In this document: piece by piece, positions 1 to 6,015 of the stretch
How positions within the stretch are numbered: the first letter of the stretch is position 1
How the letters are laid out: every line of letters begins with the position of its first letter
Origin: GCA-2717185 sp964386465
GTDB lineage: Bacteria > Pseudomonadota > Alphaproteobacteria > UBA8366 > GCA-2717185
Direction of reading: 5' to 3'
Assembly (NCBI GenBank): GCA_964386465.1
Contig: CAYLTU010000215.1
Location: forward strand, 1 to 10,249
Length of the DNA: 10,249 bases
The notes under the pieces: model-generated
What the model saw: only the letters and a program-made list of their open reading frames with translations
Database searches by the model: none
Told to the model about the DNA's origin: nothing
Made by a program: the position numbers and the translations under genes

Positions 1-1
1 C

Positions 2-55
2 CAGCAGCACGCAGGCGACGTCTCAGTGCTTCCGTATAGCCGTGAAAGGCTCTAG
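2..55 (+). CDS. Possible 3' end of an upstream gene (partial)
   Basis: One plus-strand frame is open from the left edge to a TAG at 53-55, giving the tail QQHAGDVSVLPYSRERL. I do not recognise it. About two thirds of its codons end in G or C, which fits coding DNA, but a second plus-strand frame and a minus-strand frame are also open over this short stretch, so the choice is weak. If it is real, its stop codon lies inside the CTAG at the left foot of the palindromic element, and the gene converges on the universal stress protein gene. Confidence 0.22.
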   Translation, partial: QQHAGDVSVLPYSRERL

Positions 56-108
56 TGTCCTGATCGTGAAATTCATGGGATTGAATTTCGCGTGAATCAG
101 CACACTAA
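52..108. repeat. Palindromic element, left copy (CTAG foot)
   Basis: This is a near-perfect hairpin. The outer arm TAGTGTCCTGAT (53-64) pairs with ATCAGCACACTA (96-107) at 11 of 12 positions. The inner arm CGTGAAATTCA (65-75) pairs with TGAATTTCGCG (82-92) with one GU pair. The loop is TGGGAT, and three unpaired bases (93-95) lie on the 3' side. It is AT-rich compared with its surroundings. Its ends are related to those of the second palindrome at 119-184, so the two look like one family of small non-coding repeats. It could also act as a transcription barrier between converging genes. Confidence 0.75.
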
Positions 109-118
109 CTATTTGATT

Positions 119-184
119 CTAGTGTGATTCAGATCCCAAATTTCGTCGCATTCAATGCGACGAACTTCAGAATCATCACACTAG
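119..184. repeat. Palindromic element, right copy (CTAG at both feet)
   Basis: The outer arms CTAGTGTGAT (119-128) and ATCACACTAG (175-184) are perfect inverse complements. Inside them, TTCGTCGCATT (142-152) and AATGCGACGAA (154-164) form a second strong stem with a tiny loop. The right end, read on the minus strand, begins TAGTGTGATGATTC. The right end of the left copy, read the same way, begins TAGTGTGCTGATTC, so the two copies share a family. The outermost ends of the pair (52-74 and 162-184 inverted) also match at 18 of 23 positions, so 52-184 could be a single MITE-like or REPIN-like unit. No transposase gene is present. The CTAG at 181-184 contains the stop codon of the adjacent stress-protein gene. 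Confidence 0.78.
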
Positions 185-1071
185 TGGGTCATCAAGACCG
201 GCATGGCGCTGACGTCCAGCATGTAGCGGGTCGCGCCGCCGAAGACGAGTTCGCGGAAGCGGTTATGGCTGTAGGCTCCCATGACCAGTAAGTCGGCCGA
301 ATCGTGCCGCACCGCGCCCAGGAGCGCTTCCCCGACGGTGATCGAACCTTGCGCGACATTACGGGTGTCGGCCTTTATCCCGTGCCAGGACAGGTAACGG
401 GCCAGCTCTTCCAGGGGCGCTTCGGCCTTGCTGTCTTCCGCCACTGAAATCGCGGTGACCGTATCGGCCGCGGCGAGTAATGGCAGCGCGGCGCCGACGG
501 CGCGCGCCGCTTCGGCGCTGCCGTCCCAAGCGATGGCGATGCGATCGCCGAAATCCTCCTGTGGCGTCGGCGGCGCGAGCAGCAATGGCCGTCCGCTATG
601 GAGCAGCGCGGTTTCGAAGGCGGCTTCGTTCTCGACGTCGTCTTCGAGGTCGCCGCGCGGCGCGATGATCAGGTCCGCGAGCCGGCCGTAGCCGGCGGCG
701 GTTTGGCTCGATGCGCCGACGACTTCGCGCCAGGAGCAGCTCGGACGATCGTCCTCCAACCCGCGTATGGCGTCGGCGTCGGCAGGCGATTCCGCGAAGA
801 CGAACCCAGCCTTGTCGCGCCAATCGTCGAAATCGTCGCGCGCCCGGCGCGCCAGATCGCCGGCCTCCGCTTCCGCCTGCGCGATGAATTCCTCGACCAG
901 CGCGCCCGAAATGCCTTCGCCTAGATAGGGAATCGCGTCGCGCGGGTCGATCCGCGTGGAGACGACTTCGATATGGGCGCCCAAACGCCTAGCCATGCCG
1001 CGGGCCGCCGCCAGAACGGATTCGTCGGATACACGGCCCGTCAGCGGCGCGAAAATCACTCTTATTGTCAC
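181..1071 (-). CDS. Universal stress protein, two tandem Usp domains
   Basis: The 296-residue protein is about twice the length of a single Usp domain. The first domain (about residues 1-165) begins with the typical beta strand TIRVIFAPLTG. The second (about 176-296) opens with RIAIAWDGSAEAARAV and ends with LLVMGAYSHNRFRELVFGGATRYMLDVSAMPVLMTH, the nucleotide-binding end of the UspA fold, although the second glycine of the usual G-x2-G pattern is replaced. Such tandem proteins are cytoplasmic and respond to stress or low oxygen; any ligand here is unproven. The start is GTG at 1069-1071, preceded by AGGAAGG about 8 bases upstream. An FNR-type box sits about 80 bp upstream. The TAG stop lies in the CTAG foot of the neighbouring palindromic repeat. 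The gene appears to be a single transcription unit. Confidence 0.93.
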   Translation of the reverse strand: MTIRVIFAPLTGRVSDESVLAAARGMARRLGAHIEVVSTRIDPRDAIPYLGEGISGALVEEFIAQAEAEAGDLARRARDDFDDWRDKAGFVFAESPADADAIRGLEDDRPSCSWREVVGASSQTAAGYGRLADLIIAPRGDLEDDVENEAAFETALLHSGRPLLLAPPTPQEDFGDRIAIAWDGSAEAARAVGAALPLLAAADTVTAISVAEDSKAEAPLEELARYLSWHGIKADTRNVAQGSITVGEALLGAVRHDSADLLVMGAYSHNRFRELVFGGATRYMLDVSAMPVLMTH

Positions 1072-1144
1072 TTTCCGACCTTCCTCTTTCGCTCGAATTG
1101 ACTAAAGCTGTCCTTATTCAAGCGTAGGGCGGCGTGGTCGGGCG

Positions 1145-1158
1145 ATGACCTAAATCAA
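1145..1158 (-). promoter_or_regulatory. FNR/FixK-type operator upstream of the stress-protein gene
   Basis: On the minus strand the sequence is TTGATTTAGGTCAT, which matches TTGAT-N4-ATCAA at 8 of 10 positions, with one half perfect. Its centre lies about 80 bp upstream of the GTG start. If it sits at -41.5 (class II activation), the transcript would start near 1110, and GAATAA at 1114-1119 is near the -10 position. Control of usp genes by FNR, Anr or FixK under low oxygen is known in other bacteria; here it is inferred from the site alone. Confidence 0.5.
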
Positions 1159-1171
1159 ACCGCCGGCCGCT

Positions 1172-1714
1172 TCAGTTCGACGCCTTGGTCAGCTTGGCGC
1201 GGGCGCTGCGCACCGGCTCGCCGTCGCGGATGCGGGAAAAGACAAGGTCCATGCCGTATCCGGATAGCGTCCGCGCATAGCTTTGCATGTTATAGGCGCC
1301 GCTCTTGCTGATGGTCAGGATGAACACGGTCATCGTGTTGCCTTCGATCTTGGCCCAGATATAGGGGTTGCCGGACAGCGGATCGCCCGAAGGCGCGCCG
1401 CGGAATACGTTCGGCTGTTCGGTCCGCGAAAAACTGGCTGTCTGCGTTTTGCGCCGTACGTTTGGCTTTGAGGGGTCGCCGCCACCACGGATGATCGTCG
1501 TCCAGGTGACGTTGAAACCGCCGCCGCTCGGCGCGATGACGATGTCGAGATCGCGGACCGTCGTGCCGAAATAGATGCTGTCCTTGTCTTCCGCGAAGCC
1601 GCTGCCCTGGAAGGTTCCGAAGAAATGGGCCGGCGTCAGGTCTTGTGCATGCGCCATTCCCGTCGCCAGGAACAGGGCACAAACGGCCATCCGTATCGAT
1701 TTGAAAAGATGCAT
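1172..1714 (-). CDS. Secreted protein of unknown function (180 aa)
   Basis: The protein starts with a clear Sec signal peptide: MHLFKSIRM, a hydrophobic stretch VCALFLATG, then a cleavage motif AHA|QD near residue 22. The mature part of about 158 residues is rich in alternating hydrophobic and polar stretches (for example LDIVIAPSGGGFNVTWTTI and NTMTVFILTIS), which suggests a small beta-sheet or lipocalin-like fold in the periplasm. It has no cysteine in the mature part and no known catalytic motif. I do not recognise a named family. The ATG at 1714 is supported by GGAGAA seven bases upstream; the frame is open far further upstream, but that part lies out of frame over hemF. Only 14 bp separate it from the hemF stop, so it is very likely co-transcribed with trmL and hemF. 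Confidence 0.85.
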   Translation of the reverse strand: MHLFKSIRMAVCALFLATGMAHAQDLTPAHFFGTFQGSGFAEDKDSIYFGTTVRDLDIVIAPSGGGFNVTWTTIIRGGGDPSKPNVRRKTQTASFSRTEQPNVFRGAPSGDPLSGNPYIWAKIEGNTMTVFILTISKSGAYNMQSYARTLSGYGMDLVFSRIRDGEPVRSARAKLTKASN

Positions 1715-1728
1715 CGTTAATTTCTCCG

Positions 1729-2580
1729 TTAGGGCCACCGCACTTCCGGTGGGAGGGACATCAGAATGGCTTCCGGATTGCCGCCCGTCATGATGCCGAA
1801 CCGCGTCCCCCGGTCGAACAGTAAATTGAACTCGACATAGCGGCCGCGCCGCACGAGCTGGTGTGCGCGTTCCGCCTCGGTCCAGGATTCGCCCATCCGC
1901 CGGCGGACGATGGCGGCGTAGGTCTCCAGGTAGGAGGTCCCGACATCGCGGACGAACGCGAAATCCGCCTTCCAGTCTCCGCTGTTGAGATCGTCGAAGA
2001 ATATGCCGCCGACGCCGCGCGCTTCCTCGCGGTGCTTCAGATAAAAGTACTCGTCGCACCACTTCTTGAATTTCGGATAGTAGCTCTCGTCGGCCCGGTC
2101 GCAGGCGCCGCGCATGCCGGCGTGGAACGTTTCGGTATCCTCGTCTACCGGGGTCATCGGCGTCAGGTCGGCTCCGCCGCCGAACCATTGTTTCGACGTG
2201 ACGATCATGCGGGTGTTCATATGAGCCGCCGGCACGCGGGGCGAACACATGTGGGCGACCAGGGAAACGCCCGATGCCCAGAACCGTCCGTCGCCGGCCG
2301 CCCCCTTGATTTCGTTGCGGAACTGTTCGGAAAAGACGCCGGTCACGGTGGAGATGTTGACGCCGACTTTCTCGAAGACGCGACCGCGCATCACGGACAT
2401 CTCGCCGCCGCCGCCGTCGCTGCCATCTTCCGTCGGGCGCTGCCATCGGCTGCGTTCGAAGCGGCCAGGCTCGCCGTCAGCGGGACCGGTATCCTCTATC
2501 GCCTCGAACTCGGCGCAAATCGTGTCCCGCAGCGTCCTGAACCAAGTTTGCGCCTCTTCCTTCTTAGCGTCCATATCCAT
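1729..2580 (-). CDS. hemF: Oxygen-dependent coproporphyrinogen III oxidase
   Basis: HemF oxidatively decarboxylates two propionates of coproporphyrinogen III to vinyl groups with O2, giving protoporphyrinogen IX in heme synthesis. Family signatures are all present: GRVFEKVGVN (66-75), VPAAHMNTR with the conserved His120, WFGGGADLTP (132-141), YYPKFKKWCDEYFYLKHREEARGVGGIFFDDLN (167-199) and RRGRYVEFNLLFDRGT (244-259). The 283-residue length and the VRWP ending fit my memory of alphaproteobacterial HemF, which lacks the extra C-terminal segment of the E. coli enzyme. I chose the ATG at 2580; an ATG two codons later (2574) is equally possible, and neither has a strong ribosome site. Either start overlaps the 3' end of trmL, implying translational coupling. 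Its product feeds heme to cytochromes such as those encoded by the divergent pet operon. Confidence 0.97.
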   Translation of the reverse strand: MDMDAKKEEAQTWFRTLRDTICAEFEAIEDTGPADGEPGRFERSRWQRPTEDGSDGGGGEMSVMRGRVFEKVGVNISTVTGVFSEQFRNEIKGAAGDGRFWASGVSLVAHMCSPRVPAAHMNTRMIVTSKQWFGGGADLTPMTPVDEDTETFHAGMRGACDRADESYYPKFKKWCDEYFYLKHREEARGVGGIFFDDLNSGDWKADFAFVRDVGTSYLETYAAIVRRRMGESWTEAERAHQLVRRGRYVEFNLLFDRGTRFGIMTGGNPEAILMSLPPEVRWP

Positions 2581-3052
2581 CGTCGGCCGTTTCGTCTTGT
2601 TGTCGTGTGGGAAATCCGCCGGTTTGCCGAAGCGCTTCACCCAATACCATTGCCGCTGCGAGCGCAACATTGAACGAGCGCGCTTGCCGTGTCATCGGAA
2701 TCACGAGGCGGGCCCCGGCTTCCTCGTGAACGTCACGCGGAACACCGGCAGTTTCGCGGCCGAGCAACAGGGTGTCGGTCGGTTCGAAAAAAAAGTTGGT
2801 GAAGGACATCGACGCTTGAGTCGTCAGCAGGACGATTCGCGCCGGTTTGGATTCCTTGAAAGCTTGCCAGGACGCATGGCGTGTCACGGACGCGAGGTCG
2901 ATATAATCCATTCCCGCGCGCCGCATGCGTGGCTCGGACCACACGAAGCCGCATGGTTCGATGACGTCGAGGCCCACGCCGGTTCCGGCGGCGAGTCGGA
3001 GGATCGCGCCGGTGTTTTGCGGAATATCGGGTTGAAAGAGAGCTAAGCGCAT
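2564..3052 (-). CDS. trmL: tRNA (cytidine/uridine-34 2'-O)-methyltransferase
   Basis: This 162-residue SPOUT methyltransferase probably methylates the ribose 2'-OH of the wobble base in tRNA-Leu anticodons using S-adenosylmethionine. The start MRLALFQPDIPQNTGAILRL matches the TrmL opening, where asparagine 13 and the following Thr-Gly are conserved. RRAGMDY (44-50), LLLGRETAGVP (95-105) and IPMTRQARSFNVALAAAMVLGEALRQ (118-143) make up the knotted cofactor-binding end. TrmL is usually about 155-160 residues, so this is complete. An upstream in-frame GTG at 3088 would add 12 residues not seen in the family; the ATG at 3052 is preferred. It leads the trmL-hemF-secreted protein operon and overlaps hemF by 17 bp. 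Confidence 0.94.
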   Translation of the reverse strand: MRLALFQPDIPQNTGAILRLAAGTGVGLDVIEPCGFVWSEPRMRRAGMDYIDLASVTRHASWQAFKESKPARIVLLTTQASMSFTNFFFEPTDTLLLGRETAGVPRDVHEEAGARLVIPMTRQARSFNVALAAAMVLGEALRQTGGFPTRQQDETADDGYGR

Positions 3053-3112
3053 GAATCGCCCGTAATATTCCTCGAATTTCGCGTTCACGCCTTTGCAAGC
3101 CGCCCGAATCGC

Positions 3113-3140
3113 ATTATACGATAGCGAGCCGACCGGTCAC
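3113..3140 (-). promoter_or_regulatory. Promoter for the trmL-hemF operon
   Basis: On the minus strand a perfect -10 hexamer TATAAT (3113-3118) follows GTGACC (3135-3140, four of six matches to TTGACA) with a 16-bp spacer. Transcription would begin near 3106, leaving a leader of about 54 bases before the trmL ATG. GAGGAA lies in the leader but about 15 bases from the ATG, farther than usual. Confidence 0.55.
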
Positions 3141-3242
3141 ACCTTCGCGTCTGATTTAACTGCGGATTTACCTGGCTTTCTCGCGACGAATATTCTCGTA
3201 GAACGGGCCGGGTGGGGCCAGCAATGCCTTAACGCAAGGTTA

Positions 3243-3270
3243 TTGTTTCGGGAGTAGGCTGGGTTATGAT
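3243..3270 (+). promoter_or_regulatory. Promoter for the petABC operon
   Basis: TTGTTT (3243-3248) and TATGAT (3265-3270) are spaced by 16 bp, a good match to a sigma-70 type promoter. Transcription would start near 3277 and leave a leader of about 45 bases before petA. Two further structures lie here. One is an imperfect dyad CAAT-N-CCTT-N5-AAGG-N2-ATTG at 3222-3245 that covers the -35 element. The other is a 6-bp hairpin with a TTCG loop at 3281-3296 in the leader. Confidence 0.5.
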
Positions 3271-3321
3271 GCGCCGGTTTCCTCGTTTCGACGAGGCCAA
3301 GCGCGACTGAGGGGGTAAGTA

Positions 3322-3873
3322 ATGGCAGATACTGCGACGCCACCCGATACGGGTGACGAAGACGCCGGGCGACGCGATTTTCTAGTGCTCGCGGCCGGCG
3401 GTATGGGCGTTGTGGGCACGGCCTGCTTTGTCTGGCCAATGGTCCATTCCATGAACCCCTCCGCGGAAGTACTGGCGCTGTCGACGATCGAGGTGAACCT
3501 GGATCCAATCGAAGAAGGGCAGTCGATCACGGTCGTCTGGCAAGGCAAGCCGGTCTTCATCAGGCGCCGGACAGGAGCCGAAGTCGCCGAAGCCGAAAAG
3601 GATGACGCGGTGGACCTTCGCGACCCGGAGAAAGACGGTGATCGCGTTCAGAAGCCCGTGTGGCTGGTAATGATTGGCCTTTGCACCCATTTGGGTTGTA
3701 TCCCATTGGGCCAGAAGGGCACCGATCCGAAAGGCGAATTCGGCGGCTGGTTCTGCCCGTGCCACGGCTCGCACTACGATACCTCGGGCCGTATCCGCAA
3801 GGGGCCGGCGCCGACGAATTTACCGGTGCCGCCGTATAAATTCGTCGATGACAAAACAATTCTTATTGGGTAG
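3322..3873 (+). CDS. petA: Ubiquinol-cytochrome c reductase, Rieske iron-sulfur subunit
   Basis: The Rieske protein carries the 2Fe-2S cluster that takes the first electron from ubiquinol in the bc1 complex and passes it to cytochrome c1. The 183-residue protein has a short cytoplasmic N-terminus, a twin-arginine motif GRRDFL (16-21) and one membrane anchor (about 21-43), as expected for Tat insertion. Cluster box I is CTHLGC (121-126) and box II CPCHGSH (145-151). The ligands are Cys121, His123, Cys145 and His148, and the disulfide is Cys126-Cys147. The long insert between anchor and cluster (TGAEVAEAEKDDAVDLRDPEKDGDR) is typical of proteobacterial forms. GAGGGGG lies six bases before the ATG. 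The petB start follows the stop after nine bases. Confidence 0.98.
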   Translation: MADTATPPDTGDEDAGRRDFLVLAAGGMGVVGTACFVWPMVHSMNPSAEVLALSTIEVNLDPIEEGQSITVVWQGKPVFIRRRTGAEVAEAEKDDAVDLRDPEKDGDRVQKPVWLVMIGLCTHLGCIPLGQKGTDPKGEFGGWFCPCHGSHYDTSGRIRKGPAPTNLPVPPYKFVDDKTILIG

Positions 3874-3882
3874 GGGGCGTCG

Positions 3883-5166
3883 ATGAATACTGCGCCGCAG
3901 TGGAAGAATCCGGTGATCCGGTGGGTCGATGAGCGCCTGCCGGTCTTTACCTACTTGGACCATGAGTATGGTCAGTTCCCGATGCCGAAGAACCTGAACT
4001 ATTTCTGGAATTTCGGGGCGCTGGCGTCGATCATTCTGATCGTCATGGTCGTAACCGGTATTGTGCTGGCGATGCAATACACGCCGCATGTCGACCACGC
4101 CTTCAACAGCGTCGAGCGGATCATGCGGGACGTCAATTACGGTTGGCTTCTCCGCTATATCCATATGAACGGCGGGTCGATGTTCTTCATCGTCGTCTAT
4201 ATCCACATGTTCCGCGGTCTCTATTACGGGTCATACAAGGCGCCCCGCGAGTTGCTGTGGATGCTGGGCGTCGTCATCCTGTTGCTGATGATGGCAAACG
4301 CTTTCATGGGCTATGTGCTGCCTTGGGGGCAGATGAGCTACTGGGGCGCCACGGTCATCACCAACCTGTTCTCCGCCATTCCCTATATCGGCGACTGGAT
4401 CGTGACCTTGCTGTGGGGCGGTTTCGCCGTCGACAACGCGACCCTGAACCGCTTTTATTCGCTGCATTATCTGTTGCCGTTCGTGCTCTTCGGGGTCGTC
4501 GGCATGCATGTCGTCGCGCTGCACATCACGAAGTCGAACAATCCGGACGGGATCGAGATGAAGGGGCCGCAGGACTCCATACCGTTCCACCCGTATTTTA
4601 CCGCCAAGGACGCGGTCGGGACGGGCTTCTTCCTCATCTTCTTCGCCTTCTTCGTGTTCTTCGCGCCGAACTTCTTCGGCGAACCGGACAACTATATAGA
4701 AGCGAACCCGCTGGTGACGCCGGCCCATATCGTACCGGAATGGTACTTCTTGCCGTTCTACGCGATTCTGCGTTCGATCACCTTCGATGTTCTGTTTATC
4801 CCGGCGAAGCTGATGGGCGTCATCCTGATGTTCGGGTCGATCCTCATCTTGTTCGTCCTGCCGTGGCTGGACACCGCCAAGGTGCGCAGCGCGAAGTACC
4901 GGCCAATTTACAAATACGTCTTCTGGATATTCTTCATCGACTGCCTCGCGCTGGGCTGGGTCGGTTCGCAACCGCCGGAGGGTATTGCCCTGATCGTCGG
5001 CCAGATCGGGACGTTCTACTACTTCATTCACTTCATCATCGTGATACCGGTACTCGGGAAAATCGAAACGCCCTTGCCGTTACCGGCGAGTATCGCCGAG
5101 CCTGTTACCGGCGGCGGGGGAGGAACCTCCGCGGGGGCCGCGGCTGCCAAGATGGAGAAATCGTAA
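3883..5166 (+). CDS. petB: Cytochrome b of the bc1 complex
   Basis: This integral membrane subunit holds hemes bL and bH and both quinone sites. The 427 residues include both the N-terminal heme-binding part and the C-terminal part, so it is the full bc1 type, not the split b6/subunit IV type. Heme ligands are His94, His108, His195 and His209, in two pairs spaced by 14. The Qo-site PEWY motif is at 285-288 within VPEWYFLPFYAILR. Other family marks are VTGIVLAMQYTPH (57-69) and GYVLPWGQMSYWGATVITNLF (143-163). The protein ends in a glycine/alanine-rich tail (about 410-427) that is probably unstructured. AGGGGG lies five bases before the ATG. The TAA overlaps the petC ATG by one base, so the two are translationally coupled. 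Confidence 0.99.
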   Translation: MNTAPQWKNPVIRWVDERLPVFTYLDHEYGQFPMPKNLNYFWNFGALASIILIVMVVTGIVLAMQYTPHVDHAFNSVERIMRDVNYGWLLRYIHMNGGSMFFIVVYIHMFRGLYYGSYKAPRELLWMLGVVILLLMMANAFMGYVLPWGQMSYWGATVITNLFSAIPYIGDWIVTLLWGGFAVDNATLNRFYSLHYLLPFVLFGVVGMHVVALHITKSNNPDGIEMKGPQDSIPFHPYFTAKDAVGTGFFLIFFAFFVFFAPNFFGEPDNYIEANPLVTPAHIVPEWYFLPFYAILRSITFDVLFIPAKLMGVILMFGSILILFVLPWLDTAKVRSAKYRPIYKYVFWIFFIDCLALGWVGSQPPEGIALIVGQIGTFYYFIHFIIVIPVLGKIETPLPLPASIAEPVTGGGGGTSAGAAAAKMEKS

Positions 5167-5924
5167 TGCGAAAAGCGATGATAAGCGCGGCTGCAGCCGT
5201 CATGATGGCGCTGGCGGGCCCGGCCTTGGCAGCCGGAGGCGTCGAAATCCCCAAACGCGATTGGTCGTTCGAGGGCCTGTTCGGGACCTATGACCGGGCT
5301 GCGATGCAGCGCGGGTTGCAGATCTACATGGAGGGCTGCTCGGGCTGCCACAGCTTGAACCTGATCTACTATCGCAACCTGGCCGACTTGGGTTATACAC
5401 CGGCGCAGATCAAGGCATTCGCGGCTGAGGCCGAGGTGCCGGCCGAACCGGACGATGAAGGCGAAATAAAAATGCGCCCGGCGCTGCCGTCGGACCGCTT
5501 CGTCAAGCCGTTCCCGAACGACAACGCGGCGCGCGCCGGCAATAACGGCGCCATGCCGCCGGACCTGTCACTGATGGTCGAGGCGCGGATCGGCGGTCCA
5601 AACTATCTTTACGCACTGTTGACCGGATTCGGCGATGCGCCGGAAGGCGTCACGGTGATGGAAGACATGAACTACAACAAAGTTTTCCCCGGGCATCAGA
5701 TCGCGATGGCGCCGCCGCTCTCCGAAGACGGTGTTGAATATACGGACGGAACCAAGGCGACCGTCGCGCAGCAGGCGGAGGACATCGTAACCTTCCTCGC
5801 CTGGACGTCCGAACCGAATATGGAAGCGCGAAAGGAGATGGGCCTGAAGGTCATGATTTTCCTGATCGTTTTCACCGCGCTCTTGGTAGCGGTTAAGAAA
5901 CGCGTCTGGGCCGACGTTCACTGA
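5166..5924 (+). CDS. petC: Cytochrome c1 of the bc1 complex
   Basis: Cytochrome c1 accepts electrons from the Rieske cluster and delivers them to soluble or membrane cytochrome c. The 252-residue precursor has a Sec signal peptide ending at ALA near residue 22, the covalent heme motif CSGCH (58-62), the conserved RAGNNGAMPPDLSL (123-136) and IAMAPPL (179-185), where Met181 is the likely sixth heme ligand. A single C-terminal anchor (about 226-243, KVMIFLIVFTALLVAV) is followed by the positive KKRVW. The ATG overlaps the petB stop (TAATG), and GGAG lies about eight bases upstream within petB. The in-frame reading that extends far upstream through petB is not coding. A terminator follows within about 25 bases. 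Confidence 0.98.
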   Translation: MRKAMISAAAAVMMALAGPALAAGGVEIPKRDWSFEGLFGTYDRAAMQRGLQIYMEGCSGCHSLNLIYYRNLADLGYTPAQIKAFAAEAEVPAEPDDEGEIKMRPALPSDRFVKPFPNDNAARAGNNGAMPPDLSLMVEARIGGPNYLYALLTGFGDAPEGVTVMEDMNYNKVFPGHQIAMAPPLSEDGVEYTDGTKATVAQQAEDIVTFLAWTSEPNMEARKEMGLKVMIFLIVFTALLVAVKKRVWADVH

Positions 5925-5946
5925 CCGGTTCCGCCATGTATGAGTT

Positions 5947-5985
5947 AATGGGCCGCAGCGCAACCTGCGGCCCATTTTCGTTTCG
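5947..5985 (+). terminator. Intrinsic terminator after petABC
   Basis: AATGGGCCGCAG (5947-5958) pairs perfectly with CTGCGGCCCATT (5965-5976) across a six-base loop CGCAAC. The stem runs directly into a T-rich stretch TTTTCGTTT. The 12-bp GC-rich stem plus T-tract is a textbook Rho-independent terminator for the pet operon. It leaves only about 30 bp before the next gene start. Confidence 0.9.
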
Positions 5986-6015
5986 GCCAGTTGCCCAATT
6001 TACGGAGCGATGACC

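Noticed and set aside
1098..1121. TTGA and TCAA half-sites as a second FNR box upstream of usp.
   Set aside because: The half-sites are 16 bases apart and not 6, so this cannot be a normal FNR site; kept only as a general dyad.
1729..1731. HemF seems to lack the C-terminal 20 or so residues of the E. coli enzyme.
   Set aside because: From memory, alphaproteobacterial HemF proteins normally end at PPxVRWP, and no matching extension exists in other frames, so it is probably complete and not truncated.
1715..2446. A long upstream extension of the secreted protein frame.
   Set aside because: It overlaps hemF in another frame and has shadow-like composition; a signal peptide and ribosome site mark the start at 1714.
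3053..3088. Earlier GTG start for trmL.
   Set aside because: It adds residues not found in the family; MRLALFQPD at 3052 is the expected first beta strand.
4231..5031. A 266-residue open frame antisense to petB, and a similar one antisense to the LLM gene (7289-8059).
   Set aside because: These are open because of high GC codon bias on the other strand. They are rich in Arg, Asp, Glu and Gln without domain patterns.
5119..5130. GGAGG-AA-CCTCC palindrome near the petB end.
   Set aside because: It lies in codons for the Gly-rich tail, where such sequence is expected, and the two-base loop is too tight for the full stem.
4143..5165. A long plus-strand frame that runs in frame into petC and would make a 593-residue protein.
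   Set aside because: It lies out of frame over petB, is arginine-rich and has no family features. petC has its own signal peptide, ribosome site and coupled start at 5166.
5164..5168. Possible fusion of cytochrome b and c1, as in the fbcH gene of Bradyrhizobium.
   Set aside because: A TAA stop separates the two and overlaps the ATG of petC. They are separate, coupled genes.
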